Shown here one piece after another: positions 18,811 through 27,529 of a stretch of DNA of 64,000 nt. The position numbers and the translations under genes are program-made. A model generated the notes under the pieces. The model ran no database searches and had not been told where the DNA came from. It worked only from the letters and a program-made list of their open reading frames with translations. Each line of letters begins with the position of its first letter. The stretch's first letter is position 1. This stretch comes from Clostridia bacterium. GTDB taxonomy: Bacteria; Bacillota; Clostridia; Oscillospirales; Acutalibacteraceae. The stretch is taken from contig JAFZUV010000018.1 in NCBI GenBank assembly GCA_017618135.1, positions 1-64,000 of the forward strand. The letters run 5' to 3'.

Positions 18811-18837
18811 GAAAAAAGCCCGAAAACTTCGGGCTTT
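18811..18837 (-). terminator. Terminator of the rplM-rpsI operon
   Basis: A perfect 10-bp stem (18815-18824 with 18828-18837) has a 3-nt loop and on the minus strand is followed by TTTTTTC, 12 nt after the rpsI stop. Confidence 0.9.
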
Positions 18838-18848
18838 CGTAAAATAAA

Positions 18849-19247
18849 TTATCTCTTCGAGAACTGCGGAGCGCGACGGGCGCCTTTGAGACCGTATTTC
18901 TTCCTTTCCTTCATACGCGGATCGCGCGTTAAAAGACCGGCTTTCTTAAGCGCCGGGCGGAAATTCTCGTCGGCCTGCAAGAGTGCGCGGGCAATACCGT
19001 GGCGAATAGCGCCTGCCTGACCGGTAACGCCGCCGCCTGCAACGCGGCAAACTATATCAAACTTGCCGGTGTTCTCGGTAACTGCGAGAGGTTGACGAAC
19101 AATGAGCTTTAAGGTTTCAAGACCAAAATAATCATCAATATCTCTCTCATTTATAGTAACCTTGCCGGTACCTTTGTAAACGCGAACACGGGCGACAGAG
19201 CTTTTTCTTCTGCCTGTGCCGTAGAAATAAGGTTTTCCTTCAAACAT
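18849..19247 (-). CDS. rpsI: 30S ribosomal protein S9
   Basis: S9 sits in the head of the small subunit, with its C-terminal tail reaching the P-site tRNA. The 132 residues include [20 protein letters not shown] and the invariant end [16 protein letters not shown]. It is 17 nt downstream of rplM, the conserved pairing, with AAGGGAG before its ATG. Confidence 0.97.
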   Translation of the reverse strand: MFEGKPYFYGTGRRKSSVARVRVYKGTGKVTINERDIDDYFGLETLKLIVRQPLAVTENTGKFDIVCRVAGGGVTGQAGAIRHGIARALLQADENFRPALKKAGLLTRDPRMKERKKYGLKGARRAPQFSKR

Positions 19248-19264
19248 AACTTCTGTCTCCCTTC

Positions 19265-19693
19265 TTAAAATTCAAGCTTTTCGGGCTTTTGAGCCTTCTG
19301 AGCGTAATCCTCGCCGGCGTATACATGAAGGCGAGTGAGCGCCTTTCTGCCGATAGTTGTATCGGGAACCATACCTTTAACTGCCAACTCAAACGCAAGC
19401 TGCGGGCGGGTTGCCATAAGGGTAGCATATTTTACTTCCTTAAGGCCGCCGATATAGCCTGTATGACGACGATAATATTTTTTTTCAAGTTTTTTTCCGG
19501 TAAGCACTGCCTTTTCAGCGTTGATAACTACAACAAAGTCGCCGCAGTCAACATGAGGAGTAAACTCCGGCTTACCTTTGCCGCGAAGTAAATCGGCAAC
19601 CTTGACGGCGGTTCTGCCCATCGGTTTGCCGGCGGCGTCAATAATATACCATTTACGCTGAACATCGGCAGGTTTTGCCATAAATGTAGACAT
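19265..19693 (-). CDS. rplM: 50S ribosomal protein L13
   Basis: L13 is an early-assembly protein of the large subunit. The 142 residues show [19 protein letters not shown], the [20 protein letters not shown] region and the C-terminal [17 protein letters not shown]. The ATG at 19693 follows TGGAGG; 15 further codons upstream are open but not used. It is co-transcribed with rpsI. Confidence 0.97.
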   Translation of the reverse strand: MSTFMAKPADVQRKWYIIDAAGKPMGRTAVKVADLLRGKGKPEFTPHVDCGDFVVVINAEKAVLTGKKLEKKYYRRHTGYIGGLKEVKYATLMATRPQLAFELAVKGMVPDTTIGRKALTRLHVYAGEDYAQKAQKPEKLEF

Positions 19694-19726
19694 AATCAAA
19701 ACCTCCAAAATTTCTTGTGCTCGAAT

Positions 19727-19755
19727 ATAATACCACACGGCGGTCTATGTGTCAA
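19727..19755 (-). promoter_or_regulatory. Sigma-A promoter of rplM-rpsI
   Basis: A near-consensus promoter on the minus strand: TTGACA (19750-19755), a 17-nt spacer and TATTAT (19727-19732), with TGG before the -10. Confidence 0.88.
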
Positions 19756-19859
19756 CAATATTTTTTTAAAATTTTAATTTACAGAAACAAATCTCGTTAT
19801 ATCTCGCTTTTTCTTTTGTTTTCTTTTAATTGCTCGTTTTCCGTTTTTAAAAATGAGCA

Positions 19860-19888
19860 TTGAAAAATCCTTTGGTATATGATATTCT
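19860..19888 (+). promoter_or_regulatory. Sigma-A promoter of the ymdB-fakA-recG operon
   Basis: TTGAAA at 19860-19865 and TATTCT at 19883-19888 are 17 nt apart, with TGA forming an extended -10. No other promoter was seen before recG. Confidence 0.7.
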
Positions 19889-19917
19889 AATGTTGTATTG
19901 CAAGGGAGTTGGAAAAA

Positions 19918-20709
19918 GTGCGTGTTTTGTGCGTGGGCGATGTGTGTTCACCGGCAGGTTGTGCCGCGGCACTTGATATAATACCGAATATAAAACGGGA
20001 GTACGATATTGATTTTACGATAGTAAACGGCGAAAACTCTGCCGAGGGCAACGGTATTACGCCTTACAGCGCCGATTTGATTTTTTCGGCGGGGGCGGAT
20101 GTTATCACCGGAGGCAATCATTCGTTTCGTCGCAAGGAAATATATGAGACGCTTGATTCTAATCCGTTTATATTGCGTCCCGATAACATAAAATCCGAGT
20201 ACGGCAGCGGATATGTGTTGTATGATTTCGGAAAATACCGTGCGGCGGTTATAAATCTTTCGGGTCAGGTATATCTTGAAAGAGTAGCGGCGGATAATGC
20301 GTTCAGGGCTGCTCAGACATTAGTTGATCGTGCGAAATATGAGGGCGCCGTGTTTATTTTTGTTGATTTTCATGCCGAAGCAACCAGTGAAAAACGCGCG
20401 ATGGGTTTTTTTCTTGACGGAAAGGTCAGCGTCGTTTTCGGTACTCATACACATATCCAGACAGCGGATGAACAGATATTGCCCGGCGGCACGGGATATA
20501 TCACTGATCTCGGTATGACCGGAGTGATTGATTCGGTACTCGGTGTGCAAAAGGAAATAATAATCAACCGTTTGATATCGGGCGGCTCCGAAAAATTTTT
20601 GCAGGCAAGCGGCAAATGTATGCTTAACGGCTGCATTTTCGATGTGGATGATAACACAGGTCTTACAAGGACTGTGGAGCGGATATATAGGGAACAGCAG
20701 GAGGGATAA
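19918..20709 (+). CDS. ymdB: YmdB-family metallophosphoesterase
   Basis: Relatives are dinuclear-metal phosphodiesterases acting on 2',3'-cyclic nucleotides and affecting sporulation and biofilm decisions in Bacillus. Motifs are GDV near the start, VNGENSAEGNGIT, ITGGNHSF, VDFHAEATSEKRAMG and FGTHTHIQTADEQILPGGT, the metal-binding histidines among them. A TTG at 19909 opens the frame, but GGGAG sits directly against it; the GTG at 19918 has 9-nt spacing and gives the family-typical 263 residues. The usual GNHTWDKKE segment here reads GNHSFRRKE. Confidence 0.9.
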   Translation: MRVLCVGDVCSPAGCAAALDIIPNIKREYDIDFTIVNGENSAEGNGITPYSADLIFSAGADVITGGNHSFRRKEIYETLDSNPFILRPDNIKSEYGSGYVLYDFGKYRAAVINLSGQVYLERVAADNAFRAAQTLVDRAKYEGAVFIFVDFHAEATSEKRAMGFFLDGKVSVVFGTHTHIQTADEQILPGGTGYITDLGMTGVIDSVLGVQKEIIINRLISGGSEKFLQASGKCMLNGCIFDVDDNTGLTRTVERIYREQQEG

Positions 20710-20710
20710 T

Positions 20711-22264
20711 ATGAAAAAGACGGTATGTGCGATTCTTTGCATAATACTATGTCTTTTACTCGCCGGTTGTAACAAAGCAGAAAATGATTTGACTTCATTG
20801 CCGCAAAAAGGCTCTGTTGCAGAGGTAAAAGACAGAAAGATAAGCCTGCTGTATTCCTCGGGTGACAGTTTCAATCCTTATACCGCAAAGACTAAGTACA
20901 ACCGCCAGATATCTCGTCTTTTATATGATTGCCTTATTAAAGTCGATAATGATTTTAACCCTGTATTCTGCCTTGCTCAAAGCGCGGGTATTGACGGTAA
21001 AACCTGCTCCGTTAAGCTTAATCAGGCTTTGTTTACGGACGGTTCACCCGTTACCGCTCAGGATGTTTTGTATTCATACAATGCCGCAAAGAAAAGTGAC
21101 ACAGCTTATGCCGCTTCTCTTTATGAGGTTGCATCGGTATCTTCTGCGGCTGATACGATAGTGTTTACGCTTGACAGGGAGGACCCGTATTTTTTAAATC
21201 TGCTTGACTTTCCGATATTCAAAGCATCGAGCGACGGTATAAAAACATCAGACGGTGTTGAAGTGGCGCCCATCGGGTCGGGCAGGTATTATGTTTCTGA
21301 AAAAACGGATACATTATTAAGGAATGAAAATTATTTCGGAAAAAAATCCGCAATTTCGGAGATAGCCCTTATTAACGCACCGGATGAGGTTTCTGCTGCT
21401 CACTATGTTGAAGTTGGAGCTGCGGATATTTATTATGCGGATGAATCATCGGCGAATATCGTGCGTATGAGCGGCAAGCGCGCCGATGTTAACACAAATA
21501 ATTTTGTATACATAGGCATAAACGGTTATTACGGTCAATTATCGAACAATCTTTTCAGGTATGCGCTCTCAGCCGCGATCGACAGAACTCAGATTTGTCA
21601 CAGTGCTTATTTTGATAACGCTTCACCCGCGACAGGCTTTTTCAACCCCGCAATTAAGGATACTTCTGCGGTTCAATCCCTGAAAACCGTATCGGATGTA
21701 CAAATAACTGTTGAGAATCTTCAAAAGATGGGTTATAATAAGCTTACGGATGGATATTATACCGATGATTCGGGCAAGCGCCTTTCGTTTACTTTGCTTG
21801 TCAACTCGGATAATTCGTCCCGCGTTATTGCGGCAAATCTGATATCTAAGCATTGCCGCGAGGCGGGGATAGAAATAGTTGTTTTAGAGCGTACATATGA
21901 GCAGTATATTTCTTTGCTTTCCTCGGGAAACTTTCAGTTGTATTTAGGTGAAATAAGAATACCGCTGAATATGGATATGTCAAGCCTCGTGGTGTCGGGT
22001 GGCAGTGCCGCGTACGGTGTCTTGAACGGACTTTCTGATGAAAGCGGAGCGGTTGCGACAAAAACCGTTTGCGAGGAAATGATATCGCAATATCGTTCCG
22101 GTGGGTGCTCACTATCGGATTTGGCGGGCGCTTTCCTTACCGAAATGCCGCAAGTCCCTGTTTGCTACAGAAACGGAATGCTTTTTTATACTTCGCATAT
22201 AAAGAATAATGCTAACCCGACAGTTGGTGATATTTTCTTTGGACTTGAGAATTACAAATTTTAG
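20711..22264 (+). CDS. Solute-binding lipoprotein, family 5
   Basis: An extracellular lipoprotein of 517 residues from the same family as OppA: the signal peptide ends in LLAGC, followed by ISLLYSSGDSFNPYTAKTKYNRQIS and a central DGSPVTAQDVLYSYNAAK segment typical of SBP_bac_5. It is strongly diverged from the OppA at 4227. No permease or ATPase genes are beside it; it sits between ymdB and asp23, one nucleotide after the ymdB stop. AGGAGGG is placed before the ATG. It may feed a transporter encoded elsewhere or have a non-transport role. Confidence 0.82.
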   Translation: MKKTVCAILCIILCLLLAGCNKAENDLTSLPQKGSVAEVKDRKISLLYSSGDSFNPYTAKTKYNRQISRLLYDCLIKVDNDFNPVFCLAQSAGIDGKTCSVKLNQALFTDGSPVTAQDVLYSYNAAKKSDTAYAASLYEVASVSSAADTIVFTLDREDPYFLNLLDFPIFKASSDGIKTSDGVEVAPIGSGRYYVSEKTDTLLRNENYFGKKSAISEIALINAPDEVSAAHYVEVGAADIYYADESSANIVRMSGKRADVNTNNFVYIGINGYYGQLSNNLFRYALSAAIDRTQICHSAYFDNASPATGFFNPAIKDTSAVQSLKTVSDVQITVENLQKMGYNKLTDGYYTDDSGKRLSFTLLVNSDNSSRVIAANLISKHCREAGIEIVVLERTYEQYISLLSSGNFQLYLGEIRIPLNMDMSSLVVSGGSAAYGVLNGLSDESGAVATKTVCEEMISQYRSGGCSLSDLAGAFLTEMPQVPVCYRNGMLFYTSHIKNNANPTVGDIFFGLENYKF

Positions 22265-22278
22265 ACGGAGGTTTTTTT

Positions 22279-22629
22279 ATGATTTCTTATGAAACAAGAA
22301 TGGGAACGATAACGATAACCGAACAGTTTTTGTCAAAGCTTATCGGTTTTGAAGTCACATCCTGCTTTGGCGTAGTCGGAATGGTACCAAGCGGTTCAAA
22401 GCAGAAGCTTATCGGAGTTTTTTCGAAGGGGCAATCGCTTGATACCGGAATAAAAGTTTCGGGAGACGCCGATTCCATAGATGTTGAAATTCATATAGTA
22501 GTAACCTACGGCATGAATATAAATGCGATAGCTTCAAGCATCACCGAAAAGGTTAAGTATACCGTTAAGGAAATAACAGGTATAACCGTAGATAAAGTAG
22601 CCGTTATGGTTGACGGTATCAAAGAGTAG
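22279..22629 (+). CDS. Asp23/Gls24 family protein (YloU-like)
   Basis: A small envelope-stress-associated protein of 116 residues. The pattern GTITITEQFLSKLIGFEVTSC, GVVGMVPSGS and VDVEIHIVVTYGMNINAIA is typical of the Asp23/Gls24 family. Its position directly before the fakA/yloV gene is conserved across Firmicutes. CGGAGG precedes the ATG. The biochemical function is not established for the family. Confidence 0.88.
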   Translation: MISYETRMGTITITEQFLSKLIGFEVTSCFGVVGMVPSGSKQKLIGVFSKGQSLDTGIKVSGDADSIDVEIHIVVTYGMNINAIASSITEKVKYTVKEITGITVDKVAVMVDGIKE

Positions 22630-22661
22630 TTCGCTTAAAATCAATTAAAGGAGTGCGTGTT

Positions 22662-24338
22662 TTGTTTAACGGTAATGCATTGCGTGATGCAATAATATCC
22701 GCCGCAAATAATCTTGCGAATAATAAAAAGGCGGTTGACGATTTAAATGTTTTCCCGGTTCCTGATGGGGATACCGGAACCAATATGTCCATGACTTTGG
22801 CAAATTCAGTAAGAGAGCTTGAAAAGCTTGAGGGTGCCACCGCCGGAAAAGTTGCGAGCGTAAATGCTTCCGCACTTTTAAGGGGAGCAAGGGGTAATTC
22901 CGGAGTTATAACCTCGTTATTGTTCCGTGGTTTTGCTAAAGGCATAGGAGATGAGCAGGAGCTCACCGCCCAAAACCTTGCAGCGGCTCTTAAATTCGGT
23001 GTCGAGGGGGCGTATAAGGCGGTTATGAAGCCTACGGAGGGCACTATTCTGACCGTCGCCCGTGTTGCGAGCGAAAAAGCCGAAAAGGCGCTTGAAAGCG
23101 GCTCCGATACGCTCGGCGTGTTTGAGGCGGCAATTACCGGTGCACGCGAGGCATTAGCGCAAACGCCGGAGCTTTTACCCACGCTTAAAAAGGCCGGTGT
23201 TGTAGATGCCGGAGGCAAGGGATTTGTTCTTATTTTAGAAGGTATGCAGTCGGTGCTTAAGGATGGGGTCATTGTCAAAAGCGAAGTATCCTCAGCTTCA
23301 ACGGCAGTTGAAACCGACGAAAACCGTAATGCCGCCGGCGAATTTGATGGCGAGATTACCTTTACATATTGTACTGAATTTATTGTAAATCGTGATCCGG
23401 AGTGTACAAAACAGCCGTATCAGTTGAGAGCTTATCTTGAATCTATCGGCGATTGCGTTGTGGTTGTTGATGATGAGGAAATAATAAAAGTTCATGTTCA
23501 TACCGACCATCCCGGAAATGCCATTGAAAACGGTCTTACATTCGGCGGTTTGGTTCATTTGAAGATTGAAAATATGCGCGATCAGCACGAGCGCGCAAAG
23601 CATGACGCGCAGGAGGCGGCAAATAAGCCTACTAAAAGCGCAGATCTAACCGAAACGATTGAGCCGGCAGAAAAGATTAAACCCGTAGGTTTTGTGTCGG
23701 TTTGTGCCGGTGACGGGCTTACGGAGCTTTTCCGTGATTTAGGCGTGGATAATGTTGTATCCGGCGGTCAGACTATGAATCCGAGCACAGACGATATTTT
23801 AAGGGCTATTGAAGCTTGTCCTGCGGAGACGGTGTTTGTGCTTCCAAATAATAAAAATATTATTATGGCGGCGGAGCAGACGGTTCCGATAAGCACAAGA
23901 AAGGTTATTGTACTTCATACCAGGACCGTTCCTCAGGGTATTACCGCAATGCTTAATTTCAGTGATGAAGCAGATGACGAAACAAATGCGATTGAGATGC
24001 AAAAAGCGGCTGAGAAAATAGCTACCGGTCAGGTAACATTTGCCGCTCGGGATTCGGATTTTGACGGTCACAAGATAAAGGAAGGCGAAATTATGGCGCT
24101 TACCGGCGGCAAAATCGCATTTACTGACAGTGATGTCGAACGCGCAACGCTTAAGCTCGTAGGTAAAATGATAAAAAGAAACAGCGAATTTGTCACCGTC
24201 ATATACGGGAAGGATATTACCGATGTCGCCGCTGAGGAAATTGAGCGTCAACTGAATGAAAAGTACGGAGACAGGCTTGAAATAACCCTTGTAAACGGCG
24301 GTCAGCCGGTATACTATTACATTATTTCAGTAGAGTGA
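22662..24338 (+). CDS. fakA: DAK-domain fatty acid kinase FakA (YloV-like)
   Basis: FakA phosphorylates fatty acids held by FakB proteins, for phospholipid synthesis. The N-terminal DAK-like ATP domain has PDGDTGTNMSMT (Asp35, Asp37 by this start) and RGARGNSGVIT; a central domain and a C-terminal DegV-like half (DGLTELFRDLGVDNVVSGGQTMNPS) follow. The frame opens at a GTG at 22653, but that codon overlaps the AAAGGAG ribosome binding site, so the TTG at 22662 with 8-nt spacing is chosen, giving 558 residues. No fakB gene is in the window. Order asp23-fakA-recG matches other Firmicutes. Confidence 0.9.
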   Translation: MFNGNALRDAIISAANNLANNKKAVDDLNVFPVPDGDTGTNMSMTLANSVRELEKLEGATAGKVASVNASALLRGARGNSGVITSLLFRGFAKGIGDEQELTAQNLAAALKFGVEGAYKAVMKPTEGTILTVARVASEKAEKALESGSDTLGVFEAAITGAREALAQTPELLPTLKKAGVVDAGGKGFVLILEGMQSVLKDGVIVKSEVSSASTAVETDENRNAAGEFDGEITFTYCTEFIVNRDPECTKQPYQLRAYLESIGDCVVVVDDEEIIKVHVHTDHPGNAIENGLTFGGLVHLKIENMRDQHERAKHDAQEAANKPTKSADLTETIEPAEKIKPVGFVSVCAGDGLTELFRDLGVDNVVSGGQTMNPSTDDILRAIEACPAETVFVLPNNKNIIMAAEQTVPISTRKVIVLHTRTVPQGITAMLNFSDEADDETNAIEMQKAAEKIATGQVTFAARDSDFDGHKIKEGEIMALTGGKIAFTDSDVERATLKLVGKMIKRNSEFVTVIYGKDITDVAAEEIERQLNEKYGDRLEITLVNGGQPVYYYIISVE

Positions 24339-24346
24339 GATAGCTT

Positions 24347-26374
24347 ATGTTGAATTCCTCCACCGATATAAGATTTCTTAAAGGTGTAGGCGCTCGCCGT
24401 GCCGAATATCTTAATGCTATGGGCATCGATACCGTCGGTGCCCTTTTGCGTTTTTTCCCGAGAAGATACGAGGATTTCGGCAATATTAAAAGAATAAGCG
24501 ATTTGATATCCGGCGAATTTGTTTGTATAAAAGGAAAAATAACAAGTGATATTTCCGAGCATTATGTCCGAAAGAATATGACGCTTTATAAGTTCACAGT
24601 GTATGATTCAAGCGGATATTTGGGTATTACTATTTTTAATAACAAATATCTTGCGGCAAAACTTCATACCGGGAGTGAATATCTGTTTTTAGGCAAGGCA
24701 AATCTTGACAGATTCGGGTTTAATATGTCGTCGCCGGAAATAAGGGAAACAAGCTTCGAAGGTATTATACCCGTATATCCGGCAAGTGGGAAAATGAGTT
24801 CTGCATCAATAGAAAAGCTTGTCCGTACCGCTTTGAAAATAACTCGGGCAGAAGAAATTTTACCCGAAAGCGTAAGACTCAAAAATCGCCTTACAGATAT
24901 AAGCGAGGCTATGGAAAATATACATTTTCCGAAGAGCCGGCAGGCGCTGAATCGTGCAAAAGCATATTTTGTTTTTGAGGAGCTTTTTGTGCTGGCTACA
25001 AGCCTTATGCTGTTAAAGGGCAAGAAAAAGGCTACCGCCTTTGCAGTTATAAATCATGATTATACCGGGCAATTTTATAAACCGCTCAGATTTGAACCCA
25101 CTTCGGCACAAATAAAAGCCGTGAATGAATGTCTTTCGGATATGGCGTCCGGCAGGGTGATGAACAGACTAATCGAAGGGGATGTCGGAAGCGGAAAAAC
25201 GCTTGTTGCGGCGGCACTTATGTATAATATGGCAAAATGCGGTTACCAGTCCGCCCTCATGGCTCCTACCGAAATACTTGCCGAGCAGCATTATGAAAGT
25301 CTTTCGGCTTTTTTTGACGGTAGTGATATTGGATGTGTGTTGCTCACCGGTTCAATGAATAAAAGCAAAAAAACAGCGGTGAAACAAAAATTGTTGTCGG
25401 GTGAAGCGCAGGTTGCGGTAGGTACTCATGCGCTTTTATCGAGTGATGTGGAGTTTAATGATCTGGCGCTGGTAATCACAGATGAACAGCATCGATTTGG
25501 TGTTAATCAGCGTTCAACGCTGGCTTTTAAAGGGAGAAATGCGCATACGCTTGTAATGTCGGCGACGCCGATACCGAGAACGCTTGGTCTCATTATTTAC
25601 GGAGATCTTGATATAAGTATTCTTGATGAGTATCCGCGCGGCAGAGCGAAAACCGATAGTTATGCTGTGAAAAGCGAACTTAGGGGAAGAGTTTATAATT
25701 ACATAAAAAAATACCTTGACAAAGGGCTTCAAGGATATATCGTTTGTCCTATGGTTGAGGAGAGTGAGCAAACCGGAGACTTAAAAAGCGCCGAAGAATA
25801 CTTTGCAAATATAAGTACCGGTGATTTTAAGAAATATAATGTCGGTCTGCTTCACGGTAAAATGAAAGCCGCCGACAAAGATGCCGTTATGAGAGAATTC
25901 AAAAGCGGAAAAATACAGTTGCTCGTTTGTACTACCGTGATTGAGGTAGGTATTGATGTTCCAAATGCCGCGATTATGGTTATAGAGAATGCCGAGCGGT
26001 TCGGTCTTTCTCAGCTGCATCAGTTAAGAGGACGGATAGGTAGGGGAAGGTTTAACTCAACCTGTATATTCATAAGTGATTTTCAAAAGGGACCGGCAGG
26101 GGAAAGACTGGCGGTAATGACGAATAATTCAGATGGATTTAAAATAGCGGAAGAAGATCTCCGACTTCGCGGACCCGGCGATTTTTTAGGTCAGCGCCAA
26201 CACGGCCTTCCCGACCTGAAAATTGCCGATTTATACGCGGATAACGATATGCTGAAACTCGCTTCTATGGCGGCGGCGGATTTGTTAGAGCATGATCCCA
26301 AACTGAAATCAGCCGAAAACGCAAACCTTCGCGCCGAAGTAATAAGGATGTATAAAAAGCTCAATGAGAATTAA
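24347..26374 (+). CDS. recG: ATP-dependent DNA helicase RecG
   Basis: RecG regresses stalled replication forks and branch-migrates Holliday junctions. The 675 residues hold an N-terminal wedge/OB domain, then helicase motifs: Walker A GDVGSGKT at 279-286, APTEILAEQH, DEQHRFG near 379, SATPIPRT, and in the second lobe TTVIEVGIDVPNA with QLRGRIGR. The C-terminal LRGPGDFLGQRQHG is the TRG-type motif of RecG. It starts 8 nt after the fakA stop with only a weak ribosome binding site, so it is probably coupled. A 20-bp terminator hairpin follows. Confidence 0.97.
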   Translation: MLNSSTDIRFLKGVGARRAEYLNAMGIDTVGALLRFFPRRYEDFGNIKRISDLISGEFVCIKGKITSDISEHYVRKNMTLYKFTVYDSSGYLGITIFNNKYLAAKLHTGSEYLFLGKANLDRFGFNMSSPEIRETSFEGIIPVYPASGKMSSASIEKLVRTALKITRAEEILPESVRLKNRLTDISEAMENIHFPKSRQALNRAKAYFVFEELFVLATSLMLLKGKKKATAFAVINHDYTGQFYKPLRFEPTSAQIKAVNECLSDMASGRVMNRLIEGDVGSGKTLVAAALMYNMAKCGYQSALMAPTEILAEQHYESLSAFFDGSDIGCVLLTGSMNKSKKTAVKQKLLSGEAQVAVGTHALLSSDVEFNDLALVITDEQHRFGVNQRSTLAFKGRNAHTLVMSATPIPRTLGLIIYGDLDISILDEYPRGRAKTDSYAVKSELRGRVYNYIKKYLDKGLQGYIVCPMVEESEQTGDLKSAEEYFANISTGDFKKYNVGLLHGKMKAADKDAVMREFKSGKIQLLVCTTVIEVGIDVPNAAIMVIENAERFGLSQLHQLRGRIGRGRFNSTCIFISDFQKGPAGERLAVMTNNSDGFKIAEEDLRLRGPGDFLGQRQHGLPDLKIADLYADNDMLKLASMAAADLLEHDPKLKSAENANLRAEVIRMYKKLNEN

Positions 26375-26378
26375 AGAT

Positions 26379-26421
26379 AAAGGAAAAGGCACTTGCAATT
26401 TTTGCAAGTGCCTTTTCCTTT
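26379..26421. terminator. Terminator between recG and tRNA-Ala (bidirectional)
   Basis: A perfect 20-bp stem (26379-26398 with 26402-26421) has a 3-nt loop, A-rich on the left arm and T-rich on the right. It can serve recG on plus and the tRNA transcript on minus. Confidence 0.92.
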
Positions 26422-26473
26422 AGGACAAAATTACCTGTAAATGAACACCGTATATGGTGTGGAATTTTGCCGC

Positions 26474-26549
<76 letters not shown>

Positions 26550-26559
26550 GAATGCATAT

Positions 26560-26588
26560 ATAGTATCACAAAACCCAAGAAAAGGCAA
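26560..26588 (-). promoter_or_regulatory. Promoter of tRNA-Ala
   Basis: On the minus strand TTGCCT (26583-26588) and TACTAT (26560-26565) are 17 nt apart, with TGA before the -10. It lies 10 nt before the mature tRNA 5' end. Confidence 0.7.
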
Positions 26589-26623
26589 CAAAAAATTATT
26601 TTTTCTGAAAAAACACTTTTTTA

Positions 26624-26653
26624 TTGACATCAATGGGTGTTTTGGAGTATAAT
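26624..26653 (+). promoter_or_regulatory. Sigma-A promoter of rpmH operon
   Basis: Consensus TTGACA (26624-26629) and TATAAT (26648-26653) with an 18-nt spacer, about 80 nt before rpmH. Confidence 0.85.
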
Positions 26654-26731
26654 TCCAAATTGATAGGTTATGTAATTTGGAGAGTGTCGCTTTTTCGCGG
26701 CTTTTCAGTTTGGTTAGGAGGTTTAATGCTG

Positions 26732-26866
26732 ATGAAAAGAACATACCAGCCTAAAAAGATCCATCGTAAGAAGGAACATGGCTTTTTAAAGAGAATGGCA
26801 ACATCAAACGGCAGAAAGGTTCTTGCTCGCAGAAGGGCAAAGGGCAGAAAACAGTTGACTTATTAA
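26732..26866 (+). CDS. rpmH: 50S ribosomal protein L34
   Basis: A 44-residue basic large-subunit protein beginning [20 protein letters not shown], diagnostic of L34. AGGAGG lies 10 nt upstream. An ATG two codons earlier (26726) is closer to the ribosome binding site and could also be used. It starts the conserved rpmH-rnpA-yidD-yidC-jag block. Here its upstream neighbours are tRNA-Ala and recG, not dnaA. Confidence 0.96.
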   Translation: MKRTYQPKKIHRKKEHGFLKRMATSNGRKVLARRRAKGRKQLTY

Positions 26867-26884
26867 GTTTATATTTGCCGGTAT

Positions 26885-26912
26885 AAGCCACTATACGAGT
26901 GGCTTTTACTTT
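26885..26912 (+). terminator. Attenuator-like terminator between rpmH and rnpA
   Basis: A perfect 8-bp stem (26885-26892 with 26898-26905) has a 5-nt loop followed by TTACTTTT. It would lower rnpA transcription relative to the abundant L34 mRNA. Confidence 0.65.
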
Positions 26913-26930
26913 TATATGATTTATGATTTT

Positions 26931-27269
26931 ATGAAACGAACAGATAAGCTAAAACAAAATTGGGAATTTCGCCGTCTTTATAATCGCGGCAAATGTGTAG
27001 CAACATCTGAGTTTATACTCTATTTTGCTAAAGGAAAATCAGGCAGAGTTCGTCTTGGTATAACGGCGGGTAAGAAGATAGGCTCCGCGGTAAGGCGGAA
27101 CCGCGCTAAACGCATAATAAACGCGGCGTTTGACAGCTGCCTGCCCCGTATTAAAAAAGGCTATGATTTTTGTATAGTTGCTCGTGCAAAAATATTGTCG
27201 CTTAAAAGTACACAAGTGACCGATATGATTTTTAAAAAGCTTACTGAAAACGGGTTGATAGACGAATGA
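26931..27269 (+). CDS. rnpA: Ribonuclease P protein component
   Basis: This is the protein subunit that helps the RNase P RNA cleave 5' leaders from pre-tRNAs. The 112 residues carry the signature [13 protein letters not shown] and the early [15 protein letters not shown]. The frame has ATG codons at 26916 and 26931; neither has a clear ribosome binding site, and 26931 gives the usual N-terminus. It overlaps yidD by 4 nt (ATGA). Confidence 0.94.
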   Translation: MKRTDKLKQNWEFRRLYNRGKCVATSEFILYFAKGKSGRVRLGITAGKKIGSAVRRNRAKRIINAAFDSCLPRIKKGYDFCIVARAKILSLKSTQVTDMIFKKLTENGLIDE

Positions 27270-27505
27270 AAAATCCGATTTCCTGTTTACTCATATGGCT
27301 TATTAAGGTCTACCGAAAAGCAATTTCTCCGCTTAAATTGCCGAGTTGTAGATTTGATCCTACCTGCTCGGAGTATGCTGTGGAAGCGCTCAAAGTACAC
27401 GGTCTTATAAAAGGCGGTGCGCTCAGCTTTTGGCGGATATTGCGCTGCAATCCTTTTTGCAAAGGCGGTTATGATCCTGTTCCGCCCAAAAAAAGCAGAA
27501 ATTAA
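27266..27505 (+). CDS. yidD: Membrane protein insertion efficiency factor YidD
   Basis: A 79-residue amphipathic protein that aids YidC-dependent membrane insertion. It shows the family core [20 protein letters not shown], then [19 protein letters not shown] and GGYDPVP, with the conserved cysteines. It is coupled to rnpA by a 4-nt overlap and is 24 nt ahead of yidC. Confidence 0.95.
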   Translation: MKNPISCLLIWLIKVYRKAISPLKLPSCRFDPTCSEYAVEALKVHGLIKGGALSFWRILRCNPFCKGGYDPVPPKKSRN

Positions 27506-27529
27506 AAAATTATCAGGACGGTGTGATAT

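Noticed and set aside
22619..23278. 219-codon frame on minus strand inside fakA
   Set aside because: It mirrors the codon bias of the conserved FakA gene on plus; the translated sequence is rich in Ser, Thr and Pro without domain motifs.
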